Shown here: positions 18,169-26,677 of the stretch, piece by piece
Layout: each line of letters opens with the position of its first letter
How positions within the stretch are numbered: the first letter of the stretch is position 1
Assembly (NCBI RefSeq): GCF_900110425.1
Contig: NZ_FODS01000016.1
Location: 34,700-98,699 of the forward strand
DNA: 64,000 nt
Origin: Salinihabitans flavidus
GTDB lineage: Bacteria; Pseudomonadota; Alphaproteobacteria; Rhodobacterales; Rhodobacteraceae
Direction: 5' to 3'
The notes under the pieces: model-generated
What the model was told of the DNA's origin: nothing
The model's database searches: none
The model's input: only the letters and a program-made list of their open reading frames with translations
Program-made: the position numbers and the translations under genes

Positions 18169-19302
18169 ATGCGCAGTCAACCGGCTCTATGGCCGTCGCC
18201 GATCCGGCACATGGTGAAGATGCAGCCCGACGCGCCGGTGCTCTATTTCGCACCGGAGGTGTTGCAGGCCAGCGCACGGCGGTTCGTACGGGGATTTGGC
18301 GGGCTTGTGACCTATGCGGTCAAGGCCAACGCCGATCCGGCGGTGCTCGACAATCTTGTCGGGGCGGGGATCGGGGCCTTCGATGTCGCCTCTCCGGCAG
18401 AGATGGCGCAGGCGCGGGCGGCGCATCCGCGCGCCCTTCTGAATTATCACAACCCGGTGCGGTCGCGCGCGGAGATTGCCGCGGCGATGGCGCATGGCAT
18501 CGCAAGCTGGTCGGTGGATTGCCCGCGAGAGTTGGAAAAGCTCTCCGAGGTGCCGCGCGAGGGCACGCGGATCGCGGTGCGCCTGCGTCTGCCGGTGGCA
18601 GGGGCGGCCTATGACTTCGGTGAGAAGTTCGGCGCCGACCCGGCGCAGGCGGTGGTGCTGCTTCGGCGCGCGGCGGCGATGGGGTTCGCGCCCGCGATGA
18701 CTTTTCATCCCGGCACGCAATGCGCCGACCCCGAGGCCTGGGCGGTCTATGTGCGCGCGGCGGCGGAGGTGGCGCGGCGCGCGGGAGTGCGGCTTTGCCA
18801 GTTCAACGTGGGCGGCGGGTTCGCGGCGCACCGCGCGGGGGAGGCCCCCGATCTGGAGGCGATCTTCAGCCGCATCGCCACCGAGGTCCGCGCGGCGTTC
18901 GGGCCGGACGCCCCGGCGCTGGTTTGCGAGCCGGGGCGCGCAATGGTGGCCGAGGCGTTCACGCTGGCGCTTCGGGTGAAGGCGGTGCGTGCGGGCGGGG
19001 CGCTGTTTCTCAACGACGGGATCTATGGCGCGCTGATGGAGTTGCGCGATATCGGCCTGCCCGCGCGGATCGAGGCGCGGCGCCCCGATGGTGGCGCGGT
19101 GCCGGGCGCCCCGGTGCCGCGGGTGATTTTCGGGCCGACCTGTGACAGTCTCGACCGGCTGCCGGACCCCATGCCGCTGCCTGACGGGATCGCGGAGGGC
19201 GACTATGTGCTGATCCGCGCGATGGGGGCCTATGCGGCGTCGCTGTCCACGCGGTTCAACGGCTATGGCGCGCAGGAGATCGTGACCGTCACCGCGCCGT
19301 GA
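18169..19302 (+). CDS. Type III PLP-dependent decarboxylase (ornithine decarboxylase-like)
   Basis: This 377-aa enzyme belongs to the alanine-racemase-fold ornithine/diaminopimelate decarboxylases. The PLP lysine is K52 in TYAVKANADP. Further family blocks are FHPGTQC, FNVGGGF (phosphate-binding Gly loop), CEPGRAMVAEA and the C-terminal FGPTCDSLD, in which the conserved Cys contributes to the active site. The short length and FGPTCDSLD fit ornithine/lysine decarboxylases better than LysA, so putrescine or cadaverine formation is likely. The start is preceded by GAGGTAGGACA. Divergent transcription with an Lrp regulator supports amino-acid control. Confidence 0.9.
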   Translation: MRSQPALWPSPIRHMVKMQPDAPVLYFAPEVLQASARRFVRGFGGLVTYAVKANADPAVLDNLVGAGIGAFDVASPAEMAQARAAHPRALLNYHNPVRSRAEIAAAMAHGIASWSVDCPRELEKLSEVPREGTRIAVRLRLPVAGAAYDFGEKFGADPAQAVVLLRRAAAMGFAPAMTFHPGTQCADPEAWAVYVRAAAEVARRAGVRLCQFNVGGGFAAHRAGEAPDLEAIFSRIATEVRAAFGPDAPALVCEPGRAMVAEAFTLALRVKAVRAGGALFLNDGIYGALMELRDIGLPARIEARRPDGGAVPGAPVPRVIFGPTCDSLDRLPDPMPLPDGIAEGDYVLIRAMGAYAASLSTRFNGYGAQEIVTVTAP

Positions 19303-19373
19303 TCGGGTGCGCACTGGACAGCACAGCGCGGCGCGTTAGTGTCGGCCCCGAGTCCAATGCGCGAAGGCAGGTC

Positions 19374-21671
19374 ATGGAGAAGTTCGGAAAAAGCCAGTCA
19401 ATCAAGCGGGTGGAGGACGTGCGGTTCCTGACCGGCGGGGGCCGCTATGTGGACGATATCGCGCCCGAGGGGGCGCTTTATGCCCATGTGTTCCGCTCGC
19501 CCGTGGCCCATGCGTCGATCACCGAACTGGATGTGAGCGCGGCGCGGGCCGCCGAGGGGGTGCACCTGGTGCTGACGCTCGACGATCTGGAGACGGCCGG
19601 GATGAACGTGGCGATGCGCGCCAACCTTCAGAAGAACCGCGACGGCAGTCGGGGGGCGGCGCCCGAGCGGCCCATGCTGGCGCGCGGCAGGCTGCGTTTT
19701 GTGGGCGAGGCTGTGGCGCTCGTCGTGGCGGACACGCCTGAGCAGGCGCGCGATGCGGCCGAACTGATCGAGCTGGAGTATGAGGATCTGCCTGTCTCGC
19801 TCAATCTGGCGCCGGGGGGCGAGACGATCCACCCAGAAGCGCCCGGGAACCGCGCCTTCGACTGGGCACTGGGAGAGGCGGATGCCGTGCGGGCGGCGTT
19901 CGATGCGGCGGCGCATGTGGTGTCGCTTGAAGTGGGCGACAACCGGGTGATCATCAATTCGATGGAGCCGCGCGGATGCTATGCCGAATGGGATGGAGCG
20001 CGGCTTCATCTGTGCGTCAACGGGCAGGGTGTCTGGGGCGCGAAGGATCAGCTTTGCAACGCCTTCGACCTTCCGCCCGAAGCGGTGCGCGTGACCACGC
20101 CGGACGTGGGCGGCGGTTTCGGCATGAAGGCGATCGTCTATCCCGAGAGTTTCGTGGTGGCGCAGGCGGCGAAGGCATTGGGCCGTCCGGTGCGCTGGAT
20201 GAGCGAGCGGGGCGAAGCGATGCTGAGCGATCATGCCGGGCGCGATCTGGTGTCCGTGGCGGAGATGGCCTTTGACGCCGATCTGAAAGCGACTGGCTAT
20301 CGGGTGCGCACGCGCTGCAATCTCGGTGCCTACAACTCCGGTATGGGGCAGATGATACAGACCCAGCTTTTCAGCCGGGTGTTTCCTGGGGTCTACGATC
20401 TTCAGAACACACTTCTGGAGGTGGAGGGATACTACACCAACACCACGCAGGTCGATGCCTATCGCGGCGCGGGGCGGCCCGAGGCGATCTATGTGATCGA
20501 GCGGTTGATGGATCGTGCGGCGCGCGAGCTTGGGGTGGACCCCTGGGAGTTGCGGCGGTGCAATTTCATCGCGCCGGGGGCTTTCCCCTACGAGAGCGCC
20601 ACGGGCGAGATCTATGACGTGGGCGATTTCCCGCGTGTGCTCGACCATGCGGAGCGGGCGGCGGACCGGGCCGGGTTCGACGCGCGCCGGGAGCGGAGCG
20701 AAGCGCGGGGAAAACTGCGCGGGATCGGGCTTTGTTACTATATCGAAAGTATTCTGGGCGATCCTTCCGAGGGCGCAACGGTGGAATTCAACGCGGATGG
20801 TGGCGTGACGATCTATGTCGGCACACAATCGAACGGGCAGGGGCATGAAACGGTCTATGCCACGTTCCTGAGCGATCAGACCGGGATTCCGGCTGAGCGT
20901 ATCTCTGTTGTGCAGGGCGACAGCGACCTGATCGCGAAGGGAGGCGGCACCGGCGGGTCGCGCTCCGTCACCACGCAGGCGAACGCCACGCTGGCGGCGG
21001 TGGACAAGATGATCGCCGCCTTCCGGCCGTTTCTGGCCGAGAGGATGGGGGTGGCCGAAAGCGCCGTTGGTTTCGATGACGAGAGGTTTCGCGCGGACGG
21101 GTCGAACCTGACGCCGACGATGATCGAGGCGGCCGAGATGGCACGCGCGGCGGGGCGCGAGGATCTGCTGCGCCATGAGGCGCGCGCCCGGCTCGAGGCG
21201 CGGTCCTTTCCCAATGGCGCGCATGTGGCCGAGGTGGAGGTGGATCCAGAGACCGGCAAGGTCACGCTTGACCGCTACACCGTGGTCGATGATTTCGGCA
21301 ACCTGATCAACCCGATGCTCGTCGAGGGGCAGGTGCATGGCGGCGTGGCGCAGGGCGTGGGTCAGGCGCTGTGGGAGCGGAGCGTGCATGACGCGGAGGG
21401 GCAGTTGCTCACGGCAAGTTTCATGGACTACGCGATGCCGAGGGCCGATGATCTTCCCCTGTTCAGGTTCGAGACGGAGCCTGTGCCCTCCACCGCGAAT
21501 GTGATGGGCATGAAGGGCTGCGGTGAGGCGGGGACAGTGGGCGCGATGGCCGCGACGGCGAATGCGGTGCAGGATGCGCTTTGGCAGCGCGGGGTTCGAC
21601 AGGCGGATATGCCCTTCACCCCGCATCGGGTATGGAGCATGTTGAACGGTGAGCTTCACAGGGCTGACTAA
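19374..21671 (+). CDS. Form-II CoxL-like molybdopterin-binding subunit (xanthine dehydrogenase family), orphan
   Basis: This 765-aa protein is a large subunit of the xanthine oxidase / CO dehydrogenase molybdenum hydroxylases. The opening block SIKRVEDVRFLTGGGRYVDD is typical. The active-site loop reads AYRGAGR (residues 362-368), the form-II signature, not the Cys-containing AYXCSFR loop of true CO dehydrogenase. The Mo-cofactor segments DVGGGFGMK, GTQSNGQGHET and the C-terminal KGCGEAGTVGA (catalytic Glu) are intact. The usual FAD (CoxM) and 2Fe-2S (CoxS) subunit genes are absent from its flanks, so partners must lie elsewhere. The gene overlaps the DUF2235 gene by 23 bp. Substrate unknown, probably an N-heterocycle or aldehyde. 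Confidence 0.92.
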   Translation: MEKFGKSQSIKRVEDVRFLTGGGRYVDDIAPEGALYAHVFRSPVAHASITELDVSAARAAEGVHLVLTLDDLETAGMNVAMRANLQKNRDGSRGAAPERPMLARGRLRFVGEAVALVVADTPEQARDAAELIELEYEDLPVSLNLAPGGETIHPEAPGNRAFDWALGEADAVRAAFDAAAHVVSLEVGDNRVIINSMEPRGCYAEWDGARLHLCVNGQGVWGAKDQLCNAFDLPPEAVRVTTPDVGGGFGMKAIVYPESFVVAQAAKALGRPVRWMSERGEAMLSDHAGRDLVSVAEMAFDADLKATGYRVRTRCNLGAYNSGMGQMIQTQLFSRVFPGVYDLQNTLLEVEGYYTNTTQVDAYRGAGRPEAIYVIERLMDRAARELGVDPWELRRCNFIAPGAFPYESATGEIYDVGDFPRVLDHAERAADRAGFDARRERSEARGKLRGIGLCYYIESILGDPSEGATVEFNADGGVTIYVGTQSNGQGHETVYATFLSDQTGIPAERISVVQGDSDLIAKGGGTGGSRSVTTQANATLAAVDKMIAAFRPFLAERMGVAESAVGFDDERFRADGSNLTPTMIEAAEMARAAGREDLLRHEARARLEARSFPNGAHVAEVEVDPETGKVTLDRYTVVDDFGNLINPMLVEGQVHGGVAQGVGQALWERSVHDAEGQLLTASFMDYAMPRADDLPLFRFETEPVPSTANVMGMKGCGEAGTVGAMAATANAVQDALWQRGVRQADMPFTPHRVWSMLNGELHRAD

Positions 21672-22719
21672 ACGGCTTTTCGGATGGCTTGGCCGCCCCT
21701 GGCGGCTGGATCATTCCAAACCCGGTCGGGGCCGGGGGGCGCAAACCCATGTGATCATCCTCGACGGGACGATGTCCACGCTGGAGCCGGGACAGGAGAC
21801 CAATGCCGGTCAGACCTATCGCCTGCTTCAGGAGATGGGCGCGCAGGTCTCGCTCTACTACGAGGCGGGGGTGCAGTGGTCCGACTGGCGCACCACGCCC
21901 GCCGTGATGATGGGGCGCGGGATCAACCGGCAGATCCGCCGCGCCTATGGGTTTCTCGCCTCGCGCTATCGGCCCGGAGACCGGATTTTCCTGATCGGCT
22001 ATTCGCGCGGCGCCTTTGCGGTGCGATCGCTGGCGGGGGTGATCGACCGGGTCGGGCTTTTGCAGGCGCGCCACGCCACGGAGCGCAATATCCGGCAGGT
22101 CTATCGTCACTACGAAAGCGCGCCCCAGGGCGACGCGGCACGCGATTTCGCCCGGCTCTACTGCCACCACCATGTCGAGATCGAGATGGTCGGGGTCTGG
22201 GACACGGTCAAGGCGCTGGGTTTGCGGCTGCCGCTTCTGTGGCAGTTCTCGGAAGCCAGGCACGAGTTTCACAACCATCACCTTGGCCATTCGATCCGGC
22301 ACGGGTTTCACGCGCTGGCGCTGCATGAGACACGCGAGGTGTTCGCGCCGGTGCTTTGGGAGTGTCCGCCGGACTGGGCCGGGCGGGCCGAGCAGGTCTG
22401 GTTTCGCGGCGCGCATGGCGATGTGGGCGGGCAGCTTTCCGGGTTCGAGGCGGCGCGGCCGCTGGCCAATATTCCGCTGGTGTGGATGCTCGAGCGGATG
22501 GAGCAGTGCGACCTGCCGCTTCCAGAGGGATGGCGCGGACGGTTCGAGATCGACCCACAGGCCCCGTCTGTCGGCACCTGGCGGGGATGGGGCAAGATGT
22601 TCCTGCTGCGCAAGCGCCGCGGTGTGGGGCGCGATGTGTCAGAGCGTCTTCACGAGAGTGCGCAACCCCTGCCCAGCGAGGACCCCCCGGCACAGAATCT
22701 ATCGGGTTCGCGGGCCTGA
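21649..22719 (+). CDS. DUF2235 alpha/beta-hydrolase-like protein
   Basis: This 356-aa protein has a DUF2235 domain, an alpha/beta hydrolase relative that includes Tle1-type phospholipase effectors. The landmarks are IILDGTMSTLEPG (first strand and turn), the nucleophile elbow GYSRGAF, VGVWDTVKALG with the acid, and FRGAHGDVGG with the His. All catalytic elements look intact. There is no signal peptide or Tle-type extra domain, and no T6SS gene is near, so a housekeeping esterase role is as likely as an effector. The start is GTG 21649, inside the end of the CoxL-like gene, suggesting translational coupling. Confidence 0.88.
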   Translation: MSFTGLTKRLFGWLGRPWRLDHSKPGRGRGAQTHVIILDGTMSTLEPGQETNAGQTYRLLQEMGAQVSLYYEAGVQWSDWRTTPAVMMGRGINRQIRRAYGFLASRYRPGDRIFLIGYSRGAFAVRSLAGVIDRVGLLQARHATERNIRQVYRHYESAPQGDAARDFARLYCHHHVEIEMVGVWDTVKALGLRLPLLWQFSEARHEFHNHHLGHSIRHGFHALALHETREVFAPVLWECPPDWAGRAEQVWFRGAHGDVGGQLSGFEAARPLANIPLVWMLERMEQCDLPLPEGWRGRFEIDPQAPSVGTWRGWGKMFLLRKRRGVGRDVSERLHESAQPLPSEDPPAQNLSGSRA

Positions 22720-22730
22720 CGCGTGGATGC

Positions 22731-22783
22731 GCCGGGGGCTTTGCGCCCCCCGACCCCCGCAAGGTATTTGCGCCGAGAAGAGG
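22731..22783 (+). repeat. Dispersed GC-hairpin repeat, copy 2
   Basis: GGGGGC/GCCCCC (22734-22739 with 22745-22750) is followed by CGACCCCCGCAAGGTATTTG and GCCGAGAAGAGG. It lies 11 bp after the DUF2235 stop and is related to the copies at 17567, 26678 and 48697. Confidence 0.65.
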
Positions 22784-22859
22784 GGCGGGACGGTGGACAA
22801 ATCCGGCCGTAAACATGAGACTGTGCCCGACGACACGGCAATCCGAGAAGGAGAGAGTC

Positions 22860-23414
22860 ATGGCTGCACGTCCCCCCGTATGCGAGTTCGGCCTGCCCGC
22901 GCCGGAGTTCGACCTGCCCGCCACCGACGGCCAGCGCTATCGGCTGGAGGATATTCGCGGCGAGGCCGGCACGCTGATCATGTTCATCTGCAACCACTGC
23001 CCCTTCGTGCTGGCGGTGCTGGACCGGATCGTGCGCGATGCGCGCGATCTGCAGGCACTGGGCGTCGGGGTGGCGGCGATCTGTTCCAACGATGCGGCGA
23101 CCTATCCGGATGACAGTTTCGACAACATGGCGGTTCTGGCGCGGGAGAAGGGATTTCCCTTTCCCTATCTGCATGACGAGGATCAGAGCGTGGCGCGCGC
23201 CTATGGTGCGGTCTGCACGCCGGATTTCTTTGGCTACAACGCCGATGCGCAATTGCAGTATCGCGGGCGGCTGGATGCCTCTGGCCGCCATCCGGCGCCG
23301 GAGGGGGCACCGCGCGAGCTTTACGAGGCAATGCGCCAGATCGCACAGACCGGGCAGGGTCCGCGCGATCAGGTGCCTTCGATGGGTTGTTCGATCAAGT
23401 GGAAAGCGGCGTGA
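22860..23414 (+). CDS. Thioredoxin-fold peroxiredoxin/TlpA-like protein
   Basis: This 184-aa protein has an AhpC/TSA-redoxin type thioredoxin fold. It starts with FGLPAPEFDLPATDGQRYRL and carries a CNHC motif (C44, C47, in FICNHCPFV) in place of classical CGPC. The later segment AYGAVCTPDFFGYNAD is typical of the CxxCPF(V) redoxin subgroup. There is no signal peptide, so it is cytoplasmic. ATG 22860 follows a strong GAGAAGGAGAG site. Its stop overlaps the GTG start of the HAD phosphatase (GTGA), forming a two-gene unit. Exact peroxidase or reductase activity is unproven. Confidence 0.9.
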   Translation: MAARPPVCEFGLPAPEFDLPATDGQRYRLEDIRGEAGTLIMFICNHCPFVLAVLDRIVRDARDLQALGVGVAAICSNDAATYPDDSFDNMAVLAREKGFPFPYLHDEDQSVARAYGAVCTPDFFGYNADAQLQYRGRLDASGRHPAPEGAPRELYEAMRQIAQTGQGPRDQVPSMGCSIKWKAA

Positions 23415-24061
23415 GCGGCGCGGTTGTCTTTGATCTGGACGGAACGCTCGTTCACAGCGCGCCCGACATACACGCCGCTGTCAACCGCGCGCTGGCCGAG
23501 CAGGGGCAGGAGCCGCTTTCGCTTGGCGCGGTGACAGGGTTCATCGGCGACGGGGTGCCCGCGCTGATCGCGGGGGTGGCGGACGACCGCGGCATTGCGC
23601 CGGAGCGGCGAGAGACGCTCATGGCGCGGTATCTGTTTCATTACAACGCCGATTCGGTCGCGCTCACCCGGCCGTTTCCGGGGCTGGAGAGGACCCTGTC
23701 CACGCTCATCGGGTCGGGGCATCGGCTTGGCGTGTGCACCAACAAGCCGGAAGGATCGGCGCGCGACATCCTGCGCCTGCTTGGGCTCGATCGGTATTTC
23801 GAGGTGGTGGTGGGGGCGGGCAGCCTGCCGCAGCGCAAACCGCATCCGGCGCCGCTTCTGCATTGCTTTGAGCGGCTGGACGCGCAGGGTGTCTATGTCG
23901 GGGACAGCGAGGTGGACGGCGAATGCGCCGCGCGTGCCGGGGTGCCGTTCCTGCTCTTCACCGGGGGGTATCGCAAGCGCCGGGTGGCGGAAATCCCGCA
24001 TCGGGAGGCCTTTGGCCGGTTTGCCGATTTGCCGGGACTTATGGCCGCGCCGGCGGCATGA
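23411..24061 (+). CDS. gph: HAD hydrolase, phosphoglycolate phosphatase-like
   Basis: This 216-aa haloacid-dehalogenase-superfamily protein carries motif I DLDGTL (nucleophile D8, general acid/base D10), motif II threonine in GVCTNKPEG, a motif III lysine around RKPHP, and motif IV YVGDSEVDGECA. The helical cap lies between motifs I and II. Gph removes 2-phosphoglycolate formed in DNA repair or photorespiration. The start is GTG 23411, overlapping the thioredoxin-like gene; an upstream ATG at 23387 would add residues before the first beta strand. Related sugar-phosphate phosphatases cannot be excluded. Confidence 0.85.
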   Translation: MSGAVVFDLDGTLVHSAPDIHAAVNRALAEQGQEPLSLGAVTGFIGDGVPALIAGVADDRGIAPERRETLMARYLFHYNADSVALTRPFPGLERTLSTLIGSGHRLGVCTNKPEGSARDILRLLGLDRYFEVVVGAGSLPQRKPHPAPLLHCFERLDAQGVYVGDSEVDGECAARAGVPFLLFTGGYRKRRVAEIPHREAFGRFADLPGLMAAPAA

Positions 24062-24067
24062 GGCGGA

Positions 24068-24565
24068 TCACCCCGCGGGCAGCGCGTCCATGACGATGCA
24101 GGTGGTGGAGCCGGTGGCGTAGAGGCGGTCGTCCTTTATGCCGCGAATCTCGCCGTTGGCGATACCGGTGGAGCGGCCCGCGTGCTGCACCGTGCCGATG
24201 GCGTCCACCGTGGTGCCGATCGGGATCGGGCGGATGATATTCACCTTGTATTCCAGCGTGGTATAGACCTTGCCGCGTGGCAGTTCGGTCATCACCGCGC
24301 AGGCCATGCAACTGTCGAGCGCCGCGCCATACCAGCCGCCGTGCACCGTGCTCATGGGATTGGTGACGCCGAAACCGGGCGTGCCGCGAAACACCACGCG
24401 GCCCTTTTCGGCATGCACAGGCCAGAAGCCCATCGTGGCGCCTATGGGCGGGCCGGCCAGCTTGCCGTCGATCATGTCCTGCATGAACTCGAGCCCGCTG
24501 CGCGAGAGAACCTCGGCCATGTCGGGCATGTCGTCGATGGTCTGGGCAATGAAACGGTCGGCCAT
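24068..24565 (-). CDS. PaaI-family hotdog thioesterase
   Basis: This 165-aa acyl-CoA thioesterase has the hotdog fold. The signature TVHGGWYGAALDSCMACAV carries the HGG active-site region with the catalytic Asp downstream, and KVNIIRPIPIGTTV forms the long central strand. I start at ATG 24565 (MADRFIAQTI); an earlier in-frame ATG at 24604 adds an unlikely tail. The family hydrolyses aryl- or medium-chain acyl-CoA. It converges with gph (6 bp apart) and lies downstream of metF on the same strand, with a 69-bp gap, so they may share a transcript. Confidence 0.9.
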   Translation of the reverse strand: MADRFIAQTIDDMPDMAEVLSRSGLEFMQDMIDGKLAGPPIGATMGFWPVHAEKGRVVFRGTPGFGVTNPMSTVHGGWYGAALDSCMACAVMTELPRGKVYTTLEYKVNIIRPIPIGTTVDAIGTVQHAGRSTGIANGEIRGIKDDRLYATGSTTCIVMDALPAG

Positions 24566-24634
24566 CCTTGTTCCCCTTGTCATTCGGGCACAGGATGGCC
24601 GCAAACCCGGAGCGGGTGCAATGCGGGCGGCGTG

Positions 24635-25501
24635 TTACGCGACGTTCTCGAGCTTGATCTCCGGCTTGATGCCGAGCGCGAAGCAGACATCGCGCGTCAG
24701 TTCGGGCCGGTTGAGCGTGTAGAAATGCAGCGCGTCCACGCCCTCGTCGATCAGATCGGAGCACAGCTCCGTACAGATGGCGGTGGCCAGCAGGTCGGCA
24801 CGGTCGTCGCGCAGCGCCTTGTCGAAGGCGTCATCGAGCCATGCGGGGATATAGGCGCCGCATTTGCTGGCGAACTTGCGCGCGCCGGTCCAGTTCTCGA
24901 TGGGAAAAATGCCGGGGGTGATGGGCGCGTTGATCCCGGCCTTGGCGCAGGCATCGCGAAAGCGCAGGAAGCTATCGGCCTCGAAGAAAAACTGCGTCAC
25001 CGCCTCGTCGGCGCCGGCGTCGATCTTGGCCTTGAGCCAGTCGATGTCGGCCTGCATGTCGGCGGCTTCGGGATGCTTGTCGGGATAGGCGCCCACGCGG
25101 ATGGTGAACTTGCCGGTATCCGCCAGCGCCGAGATCAATTCACAGCTATTGGCGAACCCGTCGGGATGGGGGGTGAAATGGTCGCTTCCCTTGGGCGGAT
25201 CGCCACGCAGGGCAACGATTTCCTTGACCCCGGACTTGGCGAATTCATCAGCGATTGCAAGGGTTTCGTCGCGGCTTGCGTTCACGCAGGTAAGATGGGC
25301 GGCAACGTTCAGCCCGCTGGATTTGTGCAGCGTGGCGACCGCATCGCGGGTCAGATCGCGCGTCGTGCCGCCGGCGCCATACGTCACCGAGACGAAGCGC
25401 GGGTTGAGCGGGGCCAGCACCTGCACGGTATCCCACAGGCGAAAGGACGCCTGAAGGTTTTGCGGCGGGAAGAACTCGAAGGAGATACTCGGTGCGGGCA
25501 T
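24635..25501 (-). CDS. metF: Methylenetetrahydrofolate reductase (MetF)
   Basis: This 288-aa FAD-dependent TIM-barrel enzyme makes 5-methyl-THF for methionine synthesis. It begins PSISFEFFPPQ, with the folate/flavin Glu, followed by FVSVTYGAGGTTRD, HLTCVNASRDE, IVALRGDPPKGSD, QFFFEAD and ITPGIFPIENW, all standard MetF blocks. It is divergent from a MetR-like LysR regulator with 93 bp between starts and a dyad in the gap, so control by homocysteine through that regulator is likely. Confidence 0.96.
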   Translation of the reverse strand: MPAPSISFEFFPPQNLQASFRLWDTVQVLAPLNPRFVSVTYGAGGTTRDLTRDAVATLHKSSGLNVAAHLTCVNASRDETLAIADEFAKSGVKEIVALRGDPPKGSDHFTPHPDGFANSCELISALADTGKFTIRVGAYPDKHPEAADMQADIDWLKAKIDAGADEAVTQFFFEADSFLRFRDACAKAGINAPITPGIFPIENWTGARKFASKCGAYIPAWLDDAFDKALRDDRADLLATAICTELCSDLIDEGVDALHFYTLNRPELTRDVCFALGIKPEIKLENVA

Positions 25502-25553
25502 GGGGCGGCTTTCCGTTTTTCAGTGTCCCGCTCTTGTCGCAGTTCGGGCATTG

Positions 25554-25575
25554 TGAGACAACTTCATAATTCTCA
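25554..25575. promoter_or_regulatory. Putative LysR-type (MetR) operator between metF and metR
   Basis: TGAGA (25554-25558) and TCTCA (25571-25575) form an inverted repeat around an AT-rich 12-bp centre (CAACTTCATAAT). It sits 20 bp before the regulator's ATG and 53 bp before metF. LysR-type regulators bind dyads of this kind between divergent genes. Confidence 0.45.
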
Positions 25576-25594
25576 AGAACAACATGAGCGAAAT

Positions 25595-26506
25595 ATGAAA
25601 ATGCACATCGAGTTCCGCCATCTGCGGACGGTGAAGGCGATCTACGAGTGTGGGGGGCTGGCGCGGGCCGCCGAGAAACTCAACATCACGCAGTCGGCGT
25701 TATCCCATCAGATCAAGGGGTTGGAGGATCAGGCGGGGGTCGAGCTGTTCGTGCGCCGGTCCAAGCCGATGACGCTTTCGGCGGCGGGGATGCGGTTGTT
25801 GCGGCTGGCGGAGCGTATTCTGCCGGAGGTCGAGGCGCTGGAGCAGGAGTTCAGCGGGCTGCGGGACGGCTCGTCCGGGCGGCTGCATATCGCGATCGAA
25901 TGTCATGCCTGTTTCGAGTGGCTGTTCCCGGTGCTGGAGCAATTCCGCAAGACATGGCCGGATGTGGATGTGGACATCCGCCCCGGCCTTGCCTTCGACG
26001 CGCTGCCGGCGCTGATGAAGGAGGAGGTGGACCTTGTGGTGTCGTCGGACCCGGAGGATCTTCCGGGGGTCGATTTCCTGCCGCTGTTCGACTATGCCCC
26101 TGTTTTCGTGTCCTCTTCTCAGCATCCACTGGCGATGCGGGAGTATGTCGAGGCGGAGGATTTTCGCGGCGAGACGCTGATCACCTATCCGGTGGAACGC
26201 TCGCGGCTGGATGTCTTCTCGCAGCTTCTGACCCCGGCGAAGGTGGAGCCGGCGCACATCCGGCAGGCGGAGCTGACGGCGGTGATCCTGCTTCTGGTGG
26301 CGTCGAATCGGGGGGTGGCGGTGCTGCCCGACTGGGTGGTGCGGGAGGTGAAATACAGCTCTGACTACGTGACGCGGCCGCTGACGCCGGCGGGGCTGAC
26401 GCGGCGGCTTTATGCGGCGGTGCGGCGGGACGATCGGGACAAGCCCTATATGACCGATCTTCTGGGGCTGGCGCGGCGGGAGGCGGAGCGGATGCAGGCG
26501 GCCTGA
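25595..26506 (+). CDS. metR: LysR-family regulator, MetR-like
   Basis: This 303-aa regulator has an N-terminal winged HTH (HIEFRHLRTVKAIYECGGLARAAEKLNITQS, residues 4-62), a linker helix, and a periplasmic-binding-protein-like effector domain (about 90-295). The ECHACFEWL segment in the first effector strand is characteristic of MetR proteins, which sense homocysteine. Two Met codons (25595 and 25601) are possible starts. The divergent metF strongly supports the MetR reading. Its stop is followed 2 bp later by copy B of the dispersed 144-bp repeat. Confidence 0.9.
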   Translation: MKMHIEFRHLRTVKAIYECGGLARAAEKLNITQSALSHQIKGLEDQAGVELFVRRSKPMTLSAAGMRLLRLAERILPEVEALEQEFSGLRDGSSGRLHIAIECHACFEWLFPVLEQFRKTWPDVDVDIRPGLAFDALPALMKEEVDLVVSSDPEDLPGVDFLPLFDYAPVFVSSSQHPLAMREYVEAEDFRGETLITYPVERSRLDVFSQLLTPAKVEPAHIRQAELTAVILLLVASNRGVAVLPDWVVREVKYSSDYVTRPLTPAGLTRRLYAAVRRDDRDKPYMTDLLGLARREAERMQAA

Positions 26507-26508
26507 GC

Positions 26509-26652
26509 GCGAATCGGGTCAAGTCGTTGTTAACGCTGAAAAACCCATGTCGGTAAAACGTCGGTATTTTGTCGGTATCGCGTCGGTGGCGATGCCCGGA
26601 TTTCGCATGGTGAACAGGGCGTTCGGTGCAAAGGCGTGAAGATCGGGTAAAG
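26509..26652 (+). repeat. Dispersed 144-bp intergenic repeat, copy B
   Basis: Four perfectly phased 11-bp units: GTCGGTAAAAC (26549-26559), GTCGGTATTTT (26560-26570), GTCGGTATCGC (26571-26581), GTCGGTGGCGA (26582-26592). The left flank has TTGTTAACGCTGAAAAACCC and the right flank GGTGAACAGGGCGTTCGGTG then GCAAAGGCGTGAAGATCGGG. It is the same length as copy C with no indels. It lies immediately 3' of metR. Confidence 0.88.
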
Positions 26653-26677
26653 ACCGGGGACCGGGCGGCAGATCGCA

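Noticed and set aside
19398..21659. A 753-codon minus-strand frame opposite the CoxL-like gene
   Set aside because: Low-complexity His/Arg-rich translation with no motif; the plus strand encodes a complete molybdoenzyme subunit.
19374..21671. Aerobic CO dehydrogenase large subunit
   Set aside because: The active-site loop is AYRGAGR rather than the Cys-containing form-I loop, and coxM/coxS are absent.
21649..22719. Type VI secretion phospholipase effector
   Set aside because: Only the DUF2235 core is present, with no T6SS, VgrG or immunity gene nearby.
26516..26640. Similar peptides (HRHRRDTD.IPTFYRHGF.SVNNDL) read from the minus strand at the three 144-bp repeats
   Set aside because: They reflect DNA similarity of the repeat, with changes in all codon positions and no start or ribosome site; not evidence of a gene.
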